From Variovorax atrisoli 110B (GTDB taxonomy: Bacteria; Pseudomonadota; Gammaproteobacteria; Burkholderiales; Burkholderiaceae_C), in NCBI RefSeq assembly GCF_000382045.1, contig NZ_KB907451.1, positions 124,001-188,000 of the forward strand: DNA of 64,000 bases, written 5' to 3'. The notes beneath the pieces were generated by a model. It saw nothing but the letters and a program-made list of their open reading frames with translations, ran no database searches and was not told the origin of the DNA. Of the stretch, positions 44,341 to 53,331 are shown in pieces. The position numbers and the translations under genes were made by a program. Every line of letters begins with the position of its first letter. Within the stretch, counting starts at the first letter, position 1.

Positions 44341-46743
44341 CTACCGGAAGAAATCGAGGATCCGGTTGCGTTCCTCCGGCGGGGGCGGCGCACCGACGGG
44401 AGCGCCGGTGAGCTGCTCGACCGGCGGCGGCGTGTCGCTGCTCTCCAGGCCCAGGCTCGCCACGTTGTGGCCCGGCGTGAAGTCGTCGAAGTACCACTCG
44501 CCGTCGATGCTCACCACGCCCTCGGGCTGGGCCGGATGCGTCACCGGCACGCCCTGCAGCGCGGTCTGCATGTAGCCGGTCCAGATCGGCAGGCTCAGGC
44601 TGCCGCCGGTCTCGCCACGCACGCCGAGCTGGCGCGGCGTGTCGTAGCCGACCCACGCGATGCCCACCATGGTCGGCTGGAAGCCTGCGAACCAGGTGTC
44701 GAAGGAATCGTTGGTGGTGCCGGTCTTGCCGAAGAGGTCGTCGCGCTTGAGCGTCTGGTAGGCCTTGAAACCGGTGCCGTTGCGCACCACGCTCTGCAGC
44801 AGCGAATCCATGATGAAGGCGTTGCGCTGCGGGATCGCGCGGCGCGTCTCGTCGAGCACCGGCGGCTCGGTTTCCATGATGACCTTGTCGCGCAGGTCGG
44901 TGACGCGCGTGACCAGGTACGGATTGACGCGGTAGCCGCCGTTGGCGAACACCGAGTAGCCCACCGCCATCTGCATCGGCGTGACCGAGCCGGCGCCCAG
45001 GCCCATCGGCAGGTTGGCGGGATGCTTGTCCTTGTCGAAGCCGAACTTCGTGATCCAGTCCTGCGCATAGGGCGCGCCGATCGACTGCAGCACGCGCAGC
45101 GTGACCAGGTTCTTCGACTTCATCAGCGCGGTGCGCAGCGGCATCGGGCCCTCGTAGGTGCCCTCGAAGTTCTTCGGCTCCCAGGGCTGGCCGCCGTTGG
45201 CGCTGGCGTCGAAGTACAGCGGCGCGTCGTTCACCACGGTGGCGGGCGTGAAGCCCTTCTCGAGCGCGGCCGAGTAGATGAAGGGCTTGAAGCTCGAACC
45301 CGGCTGGCGCCAGGCCTGCGTCACGTGGTTGAACTTGTTCTTGCCGTAGTCGAAGCCGCCCACCAGCGCCTTGATGGCGCCGCTGCGCGGGTCCATGCCG
45401 ATGAAGGCGCCCTCCACCTCGGGCAGCTGGGTGATCTCCCAGGTGTTCTTCGGCGTTCTCGCCACGCGGATGACCGCGCCGCGGCGGATCTTGATGTTGG
45501 GCGGCGCCTTTGCGGCAAGGCCCGACTGCGCGGGCTTGAGGCCCTCGCCGGTGACCTGGATGGTTTCGCCGTTCGCGCGCACCGCGCTGATTTCCTTCGC
45601 GCTCGCTTCTAGCACCACGGCCGCGATCACGTCGCCGTTGTCGGGATGCTCGGCCAGTGCGTCGTCCACCGCTTCGTCGATCTCCTTCTGCTCGGTCGGC
45701 AGGTCGACGAACTTCTCGGGGCCGCGGTAGGGCTGGCGGCGTTCGTAGTCCATGATGCCCTTGCGCAGCGACCTGTAGGCAGCCGCCTGGTCGGCCGCCA
45801 CGATCGAGGTGTAGACCTTCATGCCGCTGGTGTAGATGCTATCGCCGTACTGCGCGTACATCATCTGGCGCACCGTCTCGGCGACGTATTCGGCATGCAG
45901 GCGGTTGGGGTCGGCCGCATCGCGCAGGTGCAGTTCCTCCTTCTTCGCGGCGGCCGCCTGCTCGGCGGTGATGAACCCCGTTTCCTGCATGCGGTCGATC
46001 ACGTACAGCTGGCGCGCACGCGCGCGGCGCGGGTTGGCCACCGGGTTGTTCGCGCCCGGTGCCTTCGGCAGGCCCGCGAGCATCGCGGCCTCGGCGATGG
46101 TGATGTTCTGCAGCGGCTTGCCGAAGTAGGTCTCGGCCGCGGCGGCGAAACCGTAGGCGCGGTTTCCGAGGTAGATCTGGTTCAGGTAGATCTCGAGGAT
46201 CTGGTCCTTCGTGAGCTGCTGCTCGAGCCGCATCGCCAGCAGGATCTCGTAGGTCTTGCGGCTCATGGTCCGCTCGGAGCTCAGGTACACGTTGCGCGCC
46301 ACCTGCATCGTGATGGTCGACGCGCCCTGCTTGCGTCCGCCCTTCAGGCTGGCCACGGCGGCACGCACGAAGCCCTTGTAGTCGACGCCGCCGTGGTCGT
46401 AGAAGCGGGCGTCCTCCACGGCCAGCACCGCGTCCTTCATCACCTTGGGGATGTTGGCGAAGGGCGTGAGGTTGCGGCGCTCTTCACCGAACTCGCCGAT
46501 CAGCTGGCCTTCCGTCGAATACACGCGCAGCGGCAGCTTGGGGCGGTAGTCGGAAAGCTCCGAGACGTCGGGCAGTTTTGGATAGATGGTCACCACCGCG
46601 ACGATGGCCGCGACCAGCACCACCAGCGCGCCGGAGCCGACACCGATGGCGCCCCAGCCGGCGATGCGCTTCCAGTCGAAGCGGGAGCCGGGCGGCGCCG
46701 CGCCGTCGTCGCCGGGGGCCTTGGAGTTTGAGCGTTTGAACAT
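44341..46743 (-). CDS. mrcA: bifunctional penicillin-binding protein 1A
   Basis: 800 residues. Cytoplasmic N terminus, one helix (about 29-53), GT51 transglycosylase with EDARFYDHGGVDYKGF, RKQGASTITMQVARN and RKTYEILLAMRLEQ, an OB-like insert, then the transpeptidase with SSFK (QPGSSFKPF), SKN (MKSKNL) and KTGT (FGKTGTTND). Polymerises and crosslinks peptidoglycan. The start is the Met of MFKRSNSK. Part of a leftward run with creD and a GH3 enzyme, not next to pil genes as in many relatives. Confidence 0.96.
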   Translation of the reverse strand: MFKRSNSKAPGDDGAAPPGSRFDWKRIAGWGAIGVGSGALVVLVAAIVAVVTIYPKLPDVSELSDYRPKLPLRVYSTEGQLIGEFGEERRNLTPFANIPKVMKDAVLAVEDARFYDHGGVDYKGFVRAAVASLKGGRKQGASTITMQVARNVYLSSERTMSRKTYEILLAMRLEQQLTKDQILEIYLNQIYLGNRAYGFAAAAETYFGKPLQNITIAEAAMLAGLPKAPGANNPVANPRRARARQLYVIDRMQETGFITAEQAAAAKKEELHLRDAADPNRLHAEYVAETVRQMMYAQYGDSIYTSGMKVYTSIVAADQAAAYRSLRKGIMDYERRQPYRGPEKFVDLPTEQKEIDEAVDDALAEHPDNGDVIAAVVLEASAKEISAVRANGETIQVTGEGLKPAQSGLAAKAPPNIKIRRGAVIRVARTPKNTWEITQLPEVEGAFIGMDPRSGAIKALVGGFDYGKNKFNHVTQAWRQPGSSFKPFIYSAALEKGFTPATVVNDAPLYFDASANGGQPWEPKNFEGTYEGPMPLRTALMKSKNLVTLRVLQSIGAPYAQDWITKFGFDKDKHPANLPMGLGAGSVTPMQMAVGYSVFANGGYRVNPYLVTRVTDLRDKVIMETEPPVLDETRRAIPQRNAFIMDSLLQSVVRNGTGFKAYQTLKRDDLFGKTGTTNDSFDTWFAGFQPTMVGIAWVGYDTPRQLGVRGETGGSLSLPIWTGYMQTALQGVPVTHPAQPEGVVSIDGEWYFDDFTPGHNVASLGLESSDTPPPVEQLTGAPVGAPPPPEERNRILDFFR

Positions 46744-46760
46744 GGGAAATGCCTGTTTGG

Positions 46761-48053
46761 CTAGCGAAAGGATTGGAGCCGCCGCACGCTGCCGCGTTCC
46801 GGCGTCCGGAGCTCGAGCGTGCCTTGCTGCGCAGCACGCTGCGCGCAATGCATGGCATCGAAGTACTTGTCGTGGTCGAAGGCGATAAGCAGAAGATCCA
46901 CCCCGGCGTCGAGCGCACGGACGGTGGCGTCGCAGAGACCGCGGTTGTAGGCCGCGCCCATCGTGAGATCGTCCGTGACGAGCAGGCCCTGGTAGCCCCA
47001 CTCGCCGCGGATCACCCGTTGCACGATTTTGCGCGAGAAAGAGACCGGATAAGCGGCGTCAAGTTCCGCGAGGATGACATGGCCGAGCATGATGGCCGCA
47101 TCCGAATGTTTCGATACGTCTTGAAACGGCTTCCAGTCGCGGGCCGAGAGCCGGGCGACCGGCGTGCGCAGTTCGGCGGCGAAATGGTGGGTGTCCTCGG
47201 CCACGTCCGCCAGGCCGGGAAAGTGCTTGAGCGTGCCTCGCACCCCAGCCGCTTCCAGGCCAAGCTCGTAAGCGAGCGCCACCTGCGCAGTGACCGCCGG
47301 GTCGGCCGAGATGGCGCGTTCGTCGATGCGGGTATGGAAGTCCCACCGGCCTGGCGCGCGGCCGGTGCGCAGGTCGACCACGGGGCTGAAGTTGAGCGTG
47401 ATGCCCAGCGCGGCGAGCGCCCTGCCCTGCTGCGAGCCGTAGGCGTGGGCGCGCCGGGCGAGTTCATCGTCGGGCAGGTCGGCTTCGAGCAGCGAGGCGA
47501 GCGAGGGCTGGCGCTCGACCAGCGGCGACAGGCGGGAGACGGCGCCACCTTCCTGGTCGGTGGCGACGATCAGCGGCGCAAGACCGGCCGAACTGCGCAA
47601 GGCCTGCAGGCCCGCGATCTCGTCGCGCAGCGACTCGGCTGTTCGGCCCTGGACGTTGCGGCTGGTGACGAAGATGCCGCCGATCAATCCCTTGCGGGCC
47701 AGGTCGCGCAGTTCCCTGGCGTCGTCGTAGCCGACGATGAAATGCGCGCCCACGGCCTGCGCGAGCGGGCCCTCCATGGCGTTCACCTCGGTGCGGTGCT
47801 GGCGCGACATCGCTTCCTGGCAGATCGCCGTGAGCAGCGCTGCGAATGCCAGTCCCAGCGCCACGGGCCGCAGCCTGCCTCTTGCAAAACGCCACGCGAT
47901 CGCGATGCCCCCGAGCAGCAACGCCGACAAAAGCGGCAGTTCCCACGCGCGCATGAAGCGCAGGTGCGGATCCTTCAGGTGCCAGGCCCAGAACCACAGC
48001 ACGGCCAGCGCCAGCCAGCCCGATGCACCCGCGACGATCCGCAGCAGCTTCAT
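46761..48053 (-). CDS. membrane-anchored GH3 beta-N-acetylhexosaminidase (NagZ-like)
   Basis: 430 residues. The N-terminal ~95 residues carry three hydrophobic segments (SGWLALAVLWFWAW, LPLLSALLLGGIAIAWRF, RPVALGLAFAALLTAIC) not found in NagZ. The GH3 barrel follows: HFIVGY, TDQEGGAVSRL, LNFSPVVDL, GTLKHFPGL with the catalytic loop EDTHHF, and nucleophile Asp in LLVTDDLTMGA. NagZ removes GlcNAc from anhydro-muropeptides in the cytosol; the anchors here suggest action at the membrane, possibly on the periplasmic face. Overlaps creD by 4 bp. Confidence 0.85.
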   Translation of the reverse strand: MKLLRIVAGASGWLALAVLWFWAWHLKDPHLRFMRAWELPLLSALLLGGIAIAWRFARGRLRPVALGLAFAALLTAICQEAMSRQHRTEVNAMEGPLAQAVGAHFIVGYDDARELRDLARKGLIGGIFVTSRNVQGRTAESLRDEIAGLQALRSSAGLAPLIVATDQEGGAVSRLSPLVERQPSLASLLEADLPDDELARRAHAYGSQQGRALAALGITLNFSPVVDLRTGRAPGRWDFHTRIDERAISADPAVTAQVALAYELGLEAAGVRGTLKHFPGLADVAEDTHHFAAELRTPVARLSARDWKPFQDVSKHSDAAIMLGHVILAELDAAYPVSFSRKIVQRVIRGEWGYQGLLVTDDLTMGAAYNRGLCDATVRALDAGVDLLLIAFDHDKYFDAMHCAQRAAQQGTLELRTPERGSVRRLQSFR

Positions 48054-49549
48054 GCGGCGGTCTGCGTTTCGGGTACCGCCATGGGTGCCACGGGCGTCGC
48101 CTCGCCGCGGCGCGAGAGCGCATACCAGTCGACCTTGCGCGTCACCAGCATCAGCGTGGCCAGCATGCCGAAGATCAGCAGCGCACCCAGCAGCAGCGCG
48201 TTGCTTTCCGAAGCCAGCAGGCCATAGAGTGCGCCGTACAGCAGCGCCACGAACGCGCCGAACGACATGCCGCGCCGCCAGCCGCCGAGCACGGCGCTGA
48301 AGTACACCGCCAGCAGCGCGACGCTTGCCGAAGCCGCGCCGGCATAGGCCCACCGGAAGGCGAACTTCTCCGACAGCGCCAGCAGCAGGAGGAAGAAGAG
48401 CGCGATCGACAAGCCCACCAGCCCGTACTGGACCGGATGCAGGCGCAGCTTGCGGAACAGCTCGAACATGAAGGCCGCCATCAGCACCAGGCCGATGAAG
48501 AGCACGCCGTACTTGCCGGCGCGCGTGCTCATCGAATAGACGTTGATGGGCTGGGCGAGCGACACGTCGAAGGTCTGCAAAGGACCCAGGTTGCGGCGCG
48601 GCGCGACGGCTGGGGCAGCCGAAGCCGCCACGTCGGCACTGCTGGCCACGTCCACTGCGCCGCCGCGGCCCGAAAGGCCTGCGCGCACCTGTTCGCGTGC
48701 CGAGGTCACGAGCGAGGATACGCGCCAGCGGGCGTCGAAGCCCTGTGCCGTCACGCTGCGTTCTGCCGCAAGGAAGCGGCCGCCGAAGCTGGGATGCGCC
48801 CAGGGCGAGCTCAGGTGCGCGGTGGTTTCCTCGGCGATGGGCGCGATGGCGAGCGTGTCCTGCCCCACCAGGCCCAGTTTCATCTCGAAGGGGATCGGCG
48901 TGCCGGCCTGCCAGGCCGCGAGCGCCGCGCCGGTGACCGGGGCATGGATGCCGTTGGCGAACCAGGCGTCGTCGTCCAGGCCCGGCACACGCTGCTTGAA
49001 GCGCAGGGCCTCGCCGCCCATGGTCATGCCCGGCGAGCCATCGAGGCCGCGCAGGTCGCTCACGTTGAAGGCGATCAGCGGTGCCTTGAACTCGATCTTC
49101 GAATCGGCCTCGCTGTGCGTCACGGCCTTGGGATCGAAGGCCGCGAAGCCGCCGGTGAGCGTGGCGTCGAGCGTGTAGAAGGGGATCTTGAAGATGCCGC
49201 GATAGCGTTCCTGCGGTGCCATCGTGCCCTCGATGTGCAGCTTGTCGGGGAACACCACGTGGGCCATCTCCTTGCTGCGCGGCTCCTGGCCGATCACCTT
49301 GCCCTGCGCATTGCGCAGCGGCTCCATCCAGCGTTCCACGTACGGCACCAGCAGCAGCGGCCCCACCATGGTCTGGCGCCCCGCGTAGGTGGCGGCGAGC
49401 TCGCTGGCCGCCTCTCGCTGGCTCTCGCCGCGTGCGCGGTTGATCGAATCGATCTCCCCCAGCGGAATGCAAAGGAGCAGCAGCAGGAAGAGCAGGCCGG
49501 CGACCTTGGCCAGCATGGAACTCATCACGACCCTGAGCAGCTGAAGCAT
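48050..49549 (-). CDS. creD: inner-membrane protein CreD
   Basis: 499 residues. One N-terminal helix, a large periplasmic beta-rich part (ATYAGRQTMVGPLLLVPYVERW, GSPGMTMGGEALRF), then several helices near the C terminus starting at INVYSMSTRAGKYGVLFIGLVLMAAFMFELF, the CreD signature. CreD is a target of CreB in E. coli and Aeromonas/Pseudomonas, linked to envelope integrity and beta-lactam response. Here it is 5.3 kb from creC and opens a leftward envelope gene run. A CreB tag lies 84 bp upstream. Confidence 0.93.
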   Translation of the reverse strand: MLQLLRVVMSSMLAKVAGLLFLLLLLCIPLGEIDSINRARGESQREAASELAATYAGRQTMVGPLLLVPYVERWMEPLRNAQGKVIGQEPRSKEMAHVVFPDKLHIEGTMAPQERYRGIFKIPFYTLDATLTGGFAAFDPKAVTHSEADSKIEFKAPLIAFNVSDLRGLDGSPGMTMGGEALRFKQRVPGLDDDAWFANGIHAPVTGAALAAWQAGTPIPFEMKLGLVGQDTLAIAPIAEETTAHLSSPWAHPSFGGRFLAAERSVTAQGFDARWRVSSLVTSAREQVRAGLSGRGGAVDVASSADVAASAAPAVAPRRNLGPLQTFDVSLAQPINVYSMSTRAGKYGVLFIGLVLMAAFMFELFRKLRLHPVQYGLVGLSIALFFLLLLALSEKFAFRWAYAGAASASVALLAVYFSAVLGGWRRGMSFGAFVALLYGALYGLLASESNALLLGALLIFGMLATLMLVTRKVDWYALSRRGEATPVAPMAVPETQTAA

Positions 49550-49632
49550 GTTTTTCTCTCCTCGTCTGTAGCGATGGCCGCGATGCTCGCCGCGCGAGCC
49601 GAAGGCCGTGTGAAGAGCCCGGGCCGTCTCGC

Positions 49633-49648
49633 TTCACACAGACTTCAC
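49633..49648 (+). promoter_or_regulatory. CreB-binding tag TTCAC-N6-TTCAC
   Basis: TTCAC (49633-49637), six bases, TTCAC (49644-49648), an exact match to the cre/blr tag. It lies between divergent creD and the VIT/vWA gene, 106 bp upstream of the latter and in the same orientation. An inverted GTGTGAAG stands at 49608-49615. Confidence 0.8.
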
Positions 49649-49754
49649 ACAGCGGATGCGGGTGGCCGTCGACTTCAAGAGGCCTTCCAACTGGCTTCTC
49701 GCGCGGTGGAGAAAGTTGCGGCCGTGCAAGTTCGCACGGACAAGGACCCCCGCC

Positions 49755-51815
49755 ATGGATGCCCAAACCACCCCACGTCCCGGCCGCTGGCTCTGGCTCG
49801 CCACCGTGAGCCTGGCGACCGCGGGCTTCATCGCCATGGGCGTGCGCCCGGTGCACGCGCAGGAAGCGCCCGCCGGCCCGCGCCAGAAGACCGAGAGCCC
49901 CTATTTCTTCGTGAAGAGCGACGATCCCTCGGTCGACCGCCTGCCGCTGAAGGGCACGGAGGTTTCGGTGAAGATCTCGGGCGTGATCGCCGACGTGACG
50001 GTCACGCAGACCTACCGCAACGAAGGCCAGCGCGCCATCGAGGCGAAGTACGTTTTCCCCGGCTCGACCAAGGCCGCGGTGAGCGGCCTCAACGTGCGGC
50101 TGGCCGACCGGCTCATCACCGCGCAGATCCGCGAGAAGCAGCAGGCACAGATCGAGTACGACACGGCCAAGAAGGAAGGCAAGACCGCCGCGCTGCTGGA
50201 GCAGCAGCTGCCCAACGTGTTCCAGATGAACGTCGCCAACATCCTGCCGGGCGACGATGTGAAGGTGGAGCTTCGCTACACCGAACTTCTGGTGCCGCAG
50301 TCGGGCAACTACCAGTTCGTGTTCCCGACCGTGGTCGGCCCGCGCTACAACTCTCCGCAGTCAGAGAACGCGCAGGCCAGGTGGGTCGCGCAGCCCACGC
50401 TGGCCGCCGGCGCTGCCGCCGCAACAAGCTTCAGGCTCAAGGCCACCATCGACACGCCGATGGGCATCAAGGAGATCCGCTCGGCCACGCACGCCATCGA
50501 CGTGAAGAAGAGCGACGAGGACCAGCACGCCGATGTGGTGCTCGCAGCGGACGGCCGCCCCGCCGACAACCGCGACTTCGTGCTCGACTACCGCCTTGCC
50601 GGCGAGAAGATCGAATCGGGCCTGATGCTCTACAAGGGCCAGGGCAACAACGCGGAGAACTTCTTCCTCGCCATGGTCGAGCCGCCCAAAGCCGTGGCCG
50701 CCAGCGCGATCTCGCCGCGCGACTACATCTTCGTGGTCGACATCTCGGGCTCGATGCACGGCTTTCCGCTCGATACCGCGAAGACGGTGCTGGAGCGCCT
50801 GATCGGTGGGCTGCGCCCGAGCGACACCTTCAACGTGCTGCTGTTCTCGGGCAGCAACAGGATGCTCTCGCCCAAGTCGGTGCCGGCCACGCGCGCCAAC
50901 ATCGAGCAGGCACTGGCCACCATCAAGAACTACAGCGGCAGCGGCAGTACCGAGCTCATCCCGGCGCTCAAGCGCGTATATGCAGAGCCGAAGGAAGAGA
51001 ACGTGTCGCGCACCGTGGTGGTGGTGACCGACGGCTACGTGACGGTGGAGCGCGAGGCCTTCGAGCTGGTGCGCAACAACCTGTCGAAGGCCAACGTGTT
51101 CGCCTTCGGCATCGGTTCCTCGGTCAACCGCAGCCTGATGGAAGGCATCGCCCGCGCCGGCATGGGCGAGCCCTTCATCATCACCGACCCGATCCAGGCC
51201 CCAGAGCAGGCCGCGCGCTTTCGCCGCATGGTGGAGTCGCCGGTGCTCACGAACGTGAAGGCCACCTTCGGCGGCCTCGACGTGTACGACGTGGAACCGC
51301 AGGCGCTGCCCGACGTGCTGGGCGAAAGACCGGTGATCGTGTTCGGCAAGTGGCGCGGCGAGGCCAGGGGCCGCGTGATCATCGAAGGCCAGGGCGCGAG
51401 CGGCCCCTATCGCCAGGAAGTACGCATCGACGGCAGCACCCGCCAGGACACGGCCGCGCTGCGCACGCTGTGGGCGCGCCACCGCATCCAGAGCCTGAGC
51501 GACCAGGAGACGCTGGAAGGCGGCACGGCCCTGAAGGACCGCATCACCGAGCTCGGCCTGAAGTACAGCCTGCTCACGCAATACACGAGCTTCATCGCCG
51601 TCGACAAGGTGGTGCGCAACGTCGCGCCGCAGGACAGCGTGGGCGTGGACCAGCCGCTGCCGCTGCCGCAAGGCGTGAGCGAGCTGGCGCTCGGCGCGGA
51701 GGTGCCGAGTACGCCCGAGCCCGAGTCGCTGGGCGCCATCGCCGTCGTGCTGTCGATGCTCGCCATGCTGCGCCGCCGCGCGCGCCGCAACGACGCGCGC
51801 CGCTTCACCGCCTGA
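49755..51815 (+). CDS. VIT and vWA domain protein with PEP-type C-terminal sorting tail
   Basis: 686 residues. Signal peptide about 1-35 (RWLWLATVSLATAGFIAMGV...VHAQ). VIT domain (about 55-190: GVIADVTVTQTYRNEGQRAIEAKYVFPGS, AQIEYDTAKKEGKTAALLEQQLPNVFQMNVANILPGDDVKVEL). vWA domain (about 320-500) with a complete MIDAS, DISGSM and TDGY. The C terminus is TPEPESLGAIAVVLSMLAMLRRRARR: a PEP motif, one hydrophobic segment and an Arg cluster, the layout cut by exosortases. The gene directly precedes an exosortase, so it is its likely single target. Confidence 0.88.
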   Translation: MDAQTTPRPGRWLWLATVSLATAGFIAMGVRPVHAQEAPAGPRQKTESPYFFVKSDDPSVDRLPLKGTEVSVKISGVIADVTVTQTYRNEGQRAIEAKYVFPGSTKAAVSGLNVRLADRLITAQIREKQQAQIEYDTAKKEGKTAALLEQQLPNVFQMNVANILPGDDVKVELRYTELLVPQSGNYQFVFPTVVGPRYNSPQSENAQARWVAQPTLAAGAAAATSFRLKATIDTPMGIKEIRSATHAIDVKKSDEDQHADVVLAADGRPADNRDFVLDYRLAGEKIESGLMLYKGQGNNAENFFLAMVEPPKAVAASAISPRDYIFVVDISGSMHGFPLDTAKTVLERLIGGLRPSDTFNVLLFSGSNRMLSPKSVPATRANIEQALATIKNYSGSGSTELIPALKRVYAEPKEENVSRTVVVVTDGYVTVEREAFELVRNNLSKANVFAFGIGSSVNRSLMEGIARAGMGEPFIITDPIQAPEQAARFRRMVESPVLTNVKATFGGLDVYDVEPQALPDVLGERPVIVFGKWRGEARGRVIIEGQGASGPYRQEVRIDGSTRQDTAALRTLWARHRIQSLSDQETLEGGTALKDRITELGLKYSLLTQYTSFIAVDKVVRNVAPQDSVGVDQPLPLPQGVSELALGAEVPSTPEPESLGAIAVVLSMLAMLRRRARRNDARRFTA

Positions 51816-51837
51816 CCCGTCCGTAAGAAAGAAAAGA

Positions 51838-52767
51838 ATGTCACTGGCAATGCTTGCCCACCGCCATCCGCGCATCGTGGACTGGGGCATCCACATCGAC
51901 CGCACGCCGGCCGCCGGCTGGATAGGCCTGCAGTTCGTCGCGCTGATGCCCACCTGGGTGTGGATGGCCCAGCGCATGCGCGACGGCTCCGACGATCCGC
52001 TGGGCCTGCTGGCGCTGGTCGCGCTCGCGGCGCTGGCCTGGAGCCGCCGGCGCGAGCTGCGCGCATCGCCGCGCCTGGGCTGGCTGGCGCTGGCCGGTGC
52101 GGGCACGGTGCTCGCGACGCTGATGCGCACGGGGCTCGGCTTCGTGCCCGCGCTGCCGCCGCTCGCGGCCGGGTTGGTCGCGGTGCTGGCGCTGGCCTGC
52201 GGGCTGCTGGCCTTCCTGCCGCGCAAGGTGGCGGCGCTGCCGGTGGCCGGCCTCGCGGTGCTTGCGCTGCCGCTGCTCTCGTCGCTGCAGTTCTATGCCG
52301 GCTATCCGCTGCGCGTGGTGACGGCCGAGGTCAGCCGCTGGCTGCTGTCGCCCGGCTTCGAGGTGGCGCGCGAAGGCGCCACCCTGGCGGTCGACGGCCG
52401 GCTGGTCATCGTCGATGCGCCCTGCTCCGGCGTGCAGATGGTGTGGTTGGGCTATTTCACGGCCTGCGCGGTCGCGCTGTGGGCTTCGCGCAGCGGCCGC
52501 GACTTCATGGCGCGGCTGCCGATGGTCGGCCTGCTGGTGCTTGCCGGGAACATCGTGCGCAACAGCGTGCTGATCGCCTTCGAGGGCGCCGGCCATCCGC
52601 TCGCGCCGTGGGCGCACAACGCGCTGGGCCTGGTGCTGCTGGCCGCGGTGTGCGGCGCCATCGCCCGGCTGATGGTGCCGGCCCGCCCCGCGCCCGAAGC
52701 CGCCGAACTGCCCATTCCGGGCCTGATCACTACCCAAGGAGCCCGCCATGTCGACACCGTTCTTTGA
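51838..52767 (+). CDS. exosortase (XrtQ-like)
   Basis: 309 residues, about eight membrane helices. The exosortase catalytic residues are in order: Cys196 in DAPCSGVQMVW, Arg241 in GNIVRNSVL, His260 in PWAHNALGL. Exosortases cleave PEP-CTERM-like tails and transfer the protein to an unknown acceptor in the envelope. It stands 23 bp after the PEP-tailed VIT/vWA gene and overlaps the EpsI-like gene by 20 bp. The dedicated one-target arrangement resembles XrtQ; the subtype is inference. Confidence 0.9.
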   Translation: MSLAMLAHRHPRIVDWGIHIDRTPAAGWIGLQFVALMPTWVWMAQRMRDGSDDPLGLLALVALAALAWSRRRELRASPRLGWLALAGAGTVLATLMRTGLGFVPALPPLAAGLVAVLALACGLLAFLPRKVAALPVAGLAVLALPLLSSLQFYAGYPLRVVTAEVSRWLLSPGFEVAREGATLAVDGRLVIVDAPCSGVQMVWLGYFTACAVALWASRSGRDFMARLPMVGLLVLAGNIVRNSVLIAFEGAGHPLAPWAHNALGLVLLAAVCGAIARLMVPARPAPEAAELPIPGLITTQGARHVDTVL

Positions 52768-53320
52768 ACGCTGGTTCGCGAACCATTTCATCAACCGCAT
52801 CGGCCACAAGACGGCTTTCGCGCTGGCGATGCTGATGTGCATGCTGTGGTCGGCCACGGCCGCCCTGCGCACCCCGGCCGAACCGATGGCGCCTGCCGTC
52901 GCCTCGCACGAGTGGCCGAGCGAGTGGGACGGCGTAGCGCTGCGCCCGCTGGCGCTGAGCGACGTGGAGCAGCGTTTTGCCGACCGCTTCCCCGGCGCCA
53001 TCGGCCGCATGACCGACGGCACCCGGACGCTGGTGATGCGCGAGGTCAGCCAGCCCACGCGCATGTTGCACCCGGCCGCGGACTGCTACCGCGCGCTGGG
53101 CTACCGCGTCGAGCAGGCGCGGCTGGAGCGCGACGCCCAGGAGCGCATGTGGCGCTGTTTTGTTGCGCAACGGCACGGAGCGCAAAAAATCCGCGTCTGC
53201 GAGCGCATCGTCGACGCCCAAGGCACGGCTTTCACAGACACTTCAAGCTGGTACTGGGCAGCCGCCAGCGGCCAATCGCATGGGCCGTGGCAAGCTGTCA
53301 CCGTAGCGAGACCGATCTGA
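52748..53320 (+). CDS. EpsI-like exosortase-associated protein
   Basis: 190 residues. One N-terminal helix (KTAFALAMLMCMLWSATAAL) anchors a periplasmic part. LHPAADCYRALGYRV is the EpsI signature (H-x4-C near a conserved Tyr). EpsI-type proteins are encoded with or fused to exosortases; their biochemical role is unknown. Strong ribosome site AAGGAG; translation overlaps the exosortase gene. Confidence 0.8.
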   Translation: MSTPFFERWFANHFINRIGHKTAFALAMLMCMLWSATAALRTPAEPMAPAVASHEWPSEWDGVALRPLALSDVEQRFADRFPGAIGRMTDGTRTLVMREVSQPTRMLHPAADCYRALGYRVEQARLERDAQERMWRCFVAQRHGAQKIRVCERIVDAQGTAFTDTSSWYWAAASGQSHGPWQAVTVARPI

Positions 53321-53331
53321 GAAACCTGCCT

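Noticed and set aside
48023..51826. 1267-codon plus-strand frame spanning creD and the VIT gene
   Set aside because: Shadow frame: low-complexity translation, overlapping two well-defined genes.
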